In this document: piece after piece, positions 12,639 to 16,626 of the stretch
Layout: every line of letters starts with the position of its first letter
Position numbering within the stretch: the first letter of the stretch is position 1
Origin: Acetomicrobium sp. UBA3949
Lineage (GTDB): Bacteria; Synergistota; Synergistia; Synergistales; Acetomicrobiaceae
Length of the DNA stretch: 16,626 nucleotides
NCBI GenBank assembly: GCA_002385485.1
Contig: DGDP01000142.1
Location: forward strand, 1-16,626
Direction: 5' to 3'
Program-made: the position numbers and the translations under genes
The notes under the pieces: generated by a model
What the model was told of the DNA's origin: nothing
The model's database searches: none
What the model saw: only the letters and a program-made list of their open reading frames with translations

Positions 12639-14336
12639 CTAATTAAAGTTGTATTCTGTAACGATCTTCTTTCTTCCCGTCACTTGATCTTGATAGTACT
12701 CGTAGCAACAAATGCCGAGGAACGAACCGGAGATATTATAGACGTTCTTATATCCCATACCCTGCAGGGCCATTACGGCGTAATAACTTCTCTGGCCAGA
12801 ACGACAGTGCAAATAAACGGGCCTGTCTTTGGGTATTTCATTTACCCTTGATCGCAGCTCGCTTAAAGGAATGTTGACGGCATTTATGAGGTGGCCCTTG
12901 TTGTATTCGTCCTTCTCGCGGACGTCGACGATAAAGGCATTGTTTTCCACCAATTCCCTTACCTTCGTGACGGGGACCTGCTTGTACCTGCCATCTAAGA
13001 GGTTTAAGCCGACCAGTGCGGCGTGATTGACCACGTCTTTTGGAGTGCTGAAGGGAGGAGCGTAGGACAGTTCTAACTCCTTTAGGTCTTCCAAGGTACC
13101 GTTCATCAATATCAACGTGGCTATTATATCTATCCTCTTATCCACGTTTCCCCTACCTATGGCCTGGGCGCCCAGTATTCTTCCCGTTGGGTACTCGTAT
13201 ATTAACTTAAAATGCATTATATTGCAGTCAGGCATAAGGCTTACCTTATCAAAGGGGATTATATAAACGAAATCGTAGGAAATCCCAGCGGCCTTCGCCC
13301 GCTTTTCGTTCAATCCCGTCGATGCGGCGTTCAGATCGAAAAGCTTGACGATAGAGGTGCATATATGTCCGTTATTTCTGTGGGGGATGCCGTAAATGTG
13401 ATCGGCTGCAGCCCTCGCCTGCCTTTGTGCCGGTCCGGCCAGAGCGCATTTGAAGTACTTGTGTTCTAAGCGGGAGTATACTTCAATGGCGTCGCCTATG
13501 GCGTATATATCTTTATCGCTTGTCAAATAGTTATGGTCGACCTTGATCGCGCCTGTACTGCCAATTTCAAGCCCTGCGTCCTTGGCGAGAGCTATATCGG
13601 GTGCTACGCCGACGGCCATGACCACGGCCTTGGCGTTGACTTTTCTCCCGGACTTCAGGATTAGGTGATCGTTGTCTATCTTCACTACGGCATCGTTTAA
13701 GATGAGGTTGACGCCTTTGTCGTATATTTCTTTATGAAGTATCTGAGCCATGTCGTGATCAAAAGGTGCCATTACTTGTTCCGTGGCTTCTATTATGGAA
13801 ACCTTTTTACCTGCCATATGTAAGTTATCCGCTATTTCCAGCCCTATATAACCACCGCCGACAACGGCTACGTCTTCGATGTTATTCTTTTTGAGATATG
13901 TATAGAGCCGATCGATATCTACCACGTTCCTAGCTGTAAATACGTGTTCTTTATCAACTCCTTCGATGCTTTTCGGCAAGATGGGATGTGCGCCGGGAGA
14001 GAGGATCAATTTATCGTAACTTTCTTCGTATTCTCTGCCGCTGGCGTGATCCTTTACCAAGATCTTTTTCTCGTTTCTTTTGATTTTTATCACTTCACTG
14101 TTAACCCTGGCTTCGATGTTATATTGCTTTAAAAACTTTTCCGGAGACATTAAAATGAGATCTTCGGTTTTTTTAACGGTATCGCTGAGGCGATAGGGCA
14201 GACTGCAATTTGAGAATGAAACATGTGGTCCCTTCTCAAAAATAATGATCCTTGCAGACTCGTCCAATCTCCTGATTCTTGCCGCAGCGGAAGCCCCGCC
14301 GGCCACTCCGCCGATTATTAAAATCTTTTTTTCCAT
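12639..14336 (-). CDS. CoA-disulfide reductase / NAD(P)H persulfide reductase with C-terminal rhodanese domain
   Basis: A 565-residue fusion. Residues 1-450 form a flavoprotein of the CoA-disulfide reductase/Nox family: FAD loop GGVAGGASAA (9-18), active-site SFSNCSLPY with Cys44, NAD(P)H loop GGGYIG (160-165) and FAD-binding YAIGDA (278-283). Residues 455-550 form a rhodanese domain with catalytic Cys511 in HCRSGQRS. Fusions of this type (Npsr, CoADR-Rhd) reduce per- and polysulfides to sulfide with CoA as cofactor and support sulfur respiration or detoxification. Two extra cysteines near the C-terminus (543-544, GICCYEYY) are unusual and may take part in sulfur transfer. ATG 14336 has GGGAGG 10 bases upstream. 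It is the second gene of an operon after the YeeE/YedE transporter, 56 bases away. Confidence 0.92.
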   Translation of the reverse strand: MEKKILIIGGVAGGASAAARIRRLDESARIIIFEKGPHVSFSNCSLPYRLSDTVKKTEDLILMSPEKFLKQYNIEARVNSEVIKIKRNEKKILVKDHASGREYEESYDKLILSPGAHPILPKSIEGVDKEHVFTARNVVDIDRLYTYLKKNNIEDVAVVGGGYIGLEIADNLHMAGKKVSIIEATEQVMAPFDHDMAQILHKEIYDKGVNLILNDAVVKIDNDHLILKSGRKVNAKAVVMAVGVAPDIALAKDAGLEIGSTGAIKVDHNYLTSDKDIYAIGDAIEVYSRLEHKYFKCALAGPAQRQARAAADHIYGIPHRNNGHICTSIVKLFDLNAASTGLNEKRAKAAGISYDFVYIIPFDKVSLMPDCNIMHFKLIYEYPTGRILGAQAIGRGNVDKRIDIIATLILMNGTLEDLKELELSYAPPFSTPKDVVNHAALVGLNLLDGRYKQVPVTKVRELVENNAFIVDVREKDEYNKGHLINAVNIPLSELRSRVNEIPKDRPVYLHCRSGQRSYYAVMALQGMGYKNVYNISGSFLGICCYEYYQDQVTGRKKIVTEYNFN

Positions 14337-14392
14337 TAATACTTACCTCCCAGTAGTTTAAAATATTTTAAATTCCCGCTCGTAGGCGTCAG

Positions 14393-15655
14393 TTACACCG
14401 ATATCTTGCTCCTGATCTTACAGCTGAGGATGCCTCCTATTACCATGAAAACCAGAAATATCCATCCCGATAGCGAAAGATTGGCAATAGGGCTATACAA
14501 CGCCCCGACGTTACATCCGTTAGCAAGGCGAGTGCCAAATCCCATGCAAATACCGCCTAGCGCAAATACTGCAGCCTCTTTCTTTTTCATGCGCAATCCT
14601 GACTTAAACGCTTGCGCGAACTGCCCCGCTGTTAGCAAATATATCAAGGCGCCTACGATAATCCCGAAGTTCTGTACCGAAGCGCCGTGCTTAAAGAAGG
14701 GTAGAGTGAAGGTATCGGCGGACATATGGGTGAAATTGGCGATAGACTCGGGCGACATGCCAAATAACATGAACAATTTGCCTACCCATATTCCGTAAGG
14801 AGTGGATGCACCCCAACCGGCCTTGGTCACCCCCATCAGGAGCATAAAAAGCAGGGCCAGCACGACAGCACCCTCCATTAACGTCCAAGGTTTTACGAAT
14901 AGGTGCTCATATGTCTGGGCGCTAAAAAGCTTGAAAGTCTTTACATTCATCGGTTTAAGTTGGTCCTGCATGATTTCAAGAGGAACGCCTGTGTATGTAT
15001 TGGTTTCAATCCTTTGCTTTTCGTACAAATAACAAAGATATACCACAATCCCGCTGAAAAGGGCCATTAGCAGAATAGCTCCCAAATAACCCCCGAAACC
15101 GTCGCCCTTGAAAAGATCGGGTAGAAAAACTCCTCCCGCAAGCTTAGTGCCAACCTCCGTCGAAAACCAGGAATCATTGACCCAACTTGCGGTTCTTTGT
15201 ATGGGAAAACCGAGGAACACACCTACACCGAAGAAGAAGAGCGTAATGATGGCCTTTGGAAGAGCGGAGGGAAATATTGTAAGTACTCCCGTTGCACAGC
15301 ATTCAGAAAAGGACATTCCAAATCCGAAGAGAAAGGCGCCAATGATTAACCCCATATTTATAGGATTAATCCAAAGATTGTAGGAAGTAGGATCCGATCC
15401 GAACAAAAAGGCTGCCGTCAACAAGCCCGTAATAAAAAACATGAACGTCATCGTTCTCATCAGCTTGGTAGACCCGGTTTTATACGCCCTGTATACGCTG
15501 CCGGCAAAGCCTGTATACGCCCTCGATAATGTGTATCCCAACCCCGTCCCTATCAACAGTCTGAAATAAAGGTCATTACTGCTTAAAAACATCTTGCCTC
15601 CGACCACAATGCATAAGGCTGCCAAAAATCCGACGACATACTCAAGCTTCTTCAT
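14393..15655 (-). CDS. YeeE/YedE family sulfur transporter
   Basis: A 420-residue membrane protein of the DUF395 (sulfur transport) family with about 10-11 hydrophobic segments. Diagnostic parts are SRAYTGFAGSVYRAYKTG (44-61) in the first half, FSECCATG (116-123) and RLANGCNVGALYS (376-388) in the second. Cysteines 119-120, 370 and 381 line these loops. Characterised relatives (YeeE) pass thiosulfate along conserved cysteines; others handle unknown sulfur compounds. Being first in an operon with a persulfide reductase-rhodanese fusion, it probably imports thiosulfate, polysulfide or another sulfane-sulfur donor. The ATG at 15655 has GGGAGGGG 8 bases upstream. It is clearly distinct from the selenium-type YedE elsewhere in this window. 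Confidence 0.9.
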   Translation of the reverse strand: MKKLEYVVGFLAALCIVVGGKMFLSSNDLYFRLLIGTGLGYTLSRAYTGFAGSVYRAYKTGSTKLMRTMTFMFFITGLLTAAFLFGSDPTSYNLWINPINMGLIIGAFLFGFGMSFSECCATGVLTIFPSALPKAIITLFFFGVGVFLGFPIQRTASWVNDSWFSTEVGTKLAGGVFLPDLFKGDGFGGYLGAILLMALFSGIVVYLCYLYEKQRIETNTYTGVPLEIMQDQLKPMNVKTFKLFSAQTYEHLFVKPWTLMEGAVVLALLFMLLMGVTKAGWGASTPYGIWVGKLFMLFGMSPESIANFTHMSADTFTLPFFKHGASVQNFGIIVGALIYLLTAGQFAQAFKSGLRMKKKEAAVFALGGICMGFGTRLANGCNVGALYSPIANLSLSGWIFLVFMVIGGILSCKIRSKISV

Positions 15656-15792
15656 ACAAACTTCCCCTCCCTAAACGTCATGATGCTTAACCAATGTCCT
15701 AAAGGTTTTGCCGGTTCGGCAATATAAGAATGCGTTCATTACCCCAAGCCATTCGAAGCAAACTTTGTTAAATCCGCCACAACTTAATGTGA

Positions 15793-15822
15793 ATTATATA
15801 GCCTATAGGGTATATCTGTCAA
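15793..15822 (-). promoter_or_regulatory. Strong promoter of the sulfur operon
   Basis: On the minus strand a perfect TTGACA (15822-15817), an 18-base spacer and a perfect TATAAT (15798-15793). The leader is about 130 bases to the transporter start at 15655. A palindrome sits in the spacer (separate entry), so the promoter is likely repressed under some condition. Confidence 0.75.
15796..15815. promoter_or_regulatory. Palindrome in the promoter spacer, CsoR/CstR-like operator candidate
   Basis: ATATA-G-CCTATAGG-G-TATAT is symmetric over 20 bases apart from one mismatched pair. On the minus strand it reads ATACCC-TATA-GGCTAT in its core, similar in style to the ATACCC...GGGTAT sites of CsoR-family repressors, which include the persulfide sensor CstR. 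Its place exactly between -35 and -10 fits repression. The regulator gene is not in this window, and the family assignment is inference. Confidence 0.45.
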
Positions 15823-15869
15823 CCCTACCCGGTATTGTATCTGACCCAGGATGTCTGTTTCAAGACGAA

Positions 15870-15878
15870 TGTTATAAT
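15870..15878 (+). promoter_or_regulatory. Extended -10 promoter of the lipoate ligase genes
   Basis: TGTTATAAT is a perfect extended -10. No good -35 is visible at the normal distance, which an extended -10 can make up for. It lies about 47 bases before the ATG at 15925. Confidence 0.5.
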
Positions 15879-15924
15879 AAACATCGTCTATGGCAATTAA
15901 AAATATTTATGAGAGGGTGCGCAG

Positions 15925-16200
15925 ATGCCCTATGCGGAGTTCAAGGCACCGAAGGGGATAATAAAAGTCTTTGTAAAGCTGGCAGAAGGCGTCATATCTC
16001 AAATTCAAATAAGCGGGGATTTCTTCATGTATCCTGAAGAAGCGCTTGACGACCTTGAGCAGCTGCTGGTTGGCACTAATGCCGAAAGGACGGAGTTATC
16101 CAAGCTGATTGAGCAGTTTTACGAACAAAGGCAGATCCAAACGCCAATGCTTACGCCCGACTGCTTTGTAGAGGCCATAATGAGGGCCGTTAGGAGGTAA
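15925..16200 (+). CDS. lplB: Lipoate-protein ligase accessory (C-terminal) domain protein
   Basis: A 91-residue protein corresponding to the small C-terminal domain of E. coli LplA, coded as a separate gene. Typical are FKAPKGIIKVFVKLAEG near the start and ISGDFFMYPEEALDDLE in the middle, then L.GT.....L. In two-part ligases such as that of Thermoplasma, this protein is needed with the catalytic subunit to activate lipoate with ATP. ATG 15925 has GAGAGGG 7 bases before it. The catalytic gene starts 3 bases after the stop, and its ribosome site (AGGAGG, 16193-16198) lies inside the last codons of this one, so the pair is coupled. Confidence 0.85.
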   Translation: MPYAEFKAPKGIIKVFVKLAEGVISQIQISGDFFMYPEEALDDLEQLLVGTNAERTELSKLIEQFYEQRQIQTPMLTPDCFVEAIMRAVRR

Positions 16201-16203
16201 ATC

Positions 16204-16626
16204 ATGGGGGGCTGGAGGGTTATTCCTTTAAGGGTAGACAATCCCTTCTACAGCATGGCCATTGACGAGGCCATTTTAAAACTTAACTCAGAGGGGAGGT
16301 CTCCTAATACATTGCGATTTTGGAGGTGGCAGCCCTCGACCGTTTCGCTCGGATATTTTCAAAGCCTGGAGCGCGAGGTCGACATGCAGGCTGCAGCCAA
16401 ATACGGCGTAGCCGTGGTGAGGCGTTTAAGCGGCGGGGGTGCCGTGTTTCACGATCACGACGGCGAGCTCACCTACAGCGTCGTCTGCAGGCAGGAGGAT
16501 TTGCCCCGCGACATCATGGAGTCCTTCAAGGTGATCTGTGGTGGGTTGATCAAGGGGTTTGAACGCTTGGGCCTTGAAGCTCGCTTTGCTCCGTTAAATG
16601 ACGTCGAGGTGGGCGGCAAAAAGATC
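16204..16626 (+). CDS. lplA: Lipoate-protein ligase A catalytic subunit (partial, runs off the window)
   Basis: The first 141 codons of a lipoate ligase of the biotin/lipoate ligase fold. The lipoate-binding signature RRLSGGGAVFHD (73-84) and ELTYS (88-92) are clear, as is the early NPFYSMAIDEA segment. The end NDVEVGGKKI (132-141) contains the lysines that contact lipoyl-AMP in this family (ND..v.GkKi). The enzyme attaches free lipoate to the E2 subunits of 2-oxoacid dehydrogenases or to GcvH. RRLSGGG fits Lpl better than the octanoyltransferases LipM/LipL. The ATG at 16204 follows AGGAGG by 5 bases. The 3' end lies outside the window. Confidence 0.92.
   Translation, partial: MGGWRVIPLRVDNPFYSMAIDEAILKLNSEGRSPNTLRFWRWQPSTVSLGYFQSLEREVDMQAAAKYGVAVVRRLSGGGAVFHDHDGELTYSVVCRQEDLPRDIMESFKVICGGLIKGFERLGLEARFAPLNDVEVGGKKI

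Noticed and set aside
16320..16562. An 80-codon Arg-rich frame inside the last gene
   Set aside because: It is out of frame with the clear lipoate ligase A sequence covering the same bases.
1..16626. CRISPR arrays, tRNA or rRNA genes, insertion sequences
   Set aside because: I scanned by eye for regularly spaced repeats, T-loop/CCA patterns and transposase motifs and found none.

Overview
The window looks like a chromosomal stretch from an anaerobic, fermentative bacterium of medium GC. The gene set is selenium/sulfur trafficking, a sulfur or persulfide reductase, glucosamine-6-phosphate deaminase and a lipoate salvage ligase. Strong AGGAGG-type ribosome sites and frequent GTG/TTG starts accompany it. 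A sulfur-reducing Synergistota (Acetomicrobium/Anaerobaculum-like) or a clostridial relative would fit. This is inference from gene content; there is no rRNA or tRNA to place the organism.

Layout. Positions 1-990 hold the tail of a MntA/HepT toxin-antitoxin pair and a decayed DUF4351-like fragment. A single flavin/iron-sulfur ene-reductase (minus strand) and an iron-sulfur flavoprotein (minus strand) follow to 3755. The flavoprotein is divergent from nagB across a perfect 18-bp palindrome placed between two promoters. Directly after nagB lies what appears to be a collapsed nagA. At 5124-6842 is a selenium-type operon (YedE/FdhT transporter plus a TusA/YedF-like carrier), preceded by a roughly 350-nt leader with an 8-codon reading frame and several possible helices. 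At 7055-11010 is an operon of a methylisocitrate-lyase-like enzyme, an IclR regulator, type I 3-dehydroquinate dehydratase, a broken thiamine-diphosphate enzyme and a shikimate/quinate dehydrogenase. The lyase has a good promoter with an inverted repeat just downstream of it. A macro-domain protein and NudC (plus strand) then converge, through a two-way terminator, on a minus-strand sulfur operon (YeeE/YedE transporter, then CoA-disulfide/persulfide reductase with rhodanese domain). Divergent from that is a split lipoate ligase, with the accessory domain gene before the catalytic gene, which runs off the end of the window.

How the parts fit. Two different YedE-superfamily transporters occur with two different sulfur/selenium handling partners, which suggests import of a sulfur or selenium species followed by carriage (TusA-like) or reduction (CoA-disulfide reductase plus rhodanese). 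The IclR cluster reads best as a regulated carbon-use module, possibly quinate/shikimate catabolism, rather than plain aromatic biosynthesis. Four separate decayed genes (DUF4351-like, nagA, TPP enzyme, possibly a 20-codon fragment) show recent genome erosion.

The best candidate for something undescribed is the structured leader of the yedE operon. A second is the palindrome inside the spacer of the sulfur-operon promoter, which resembles CsoR/CstR-type operators.
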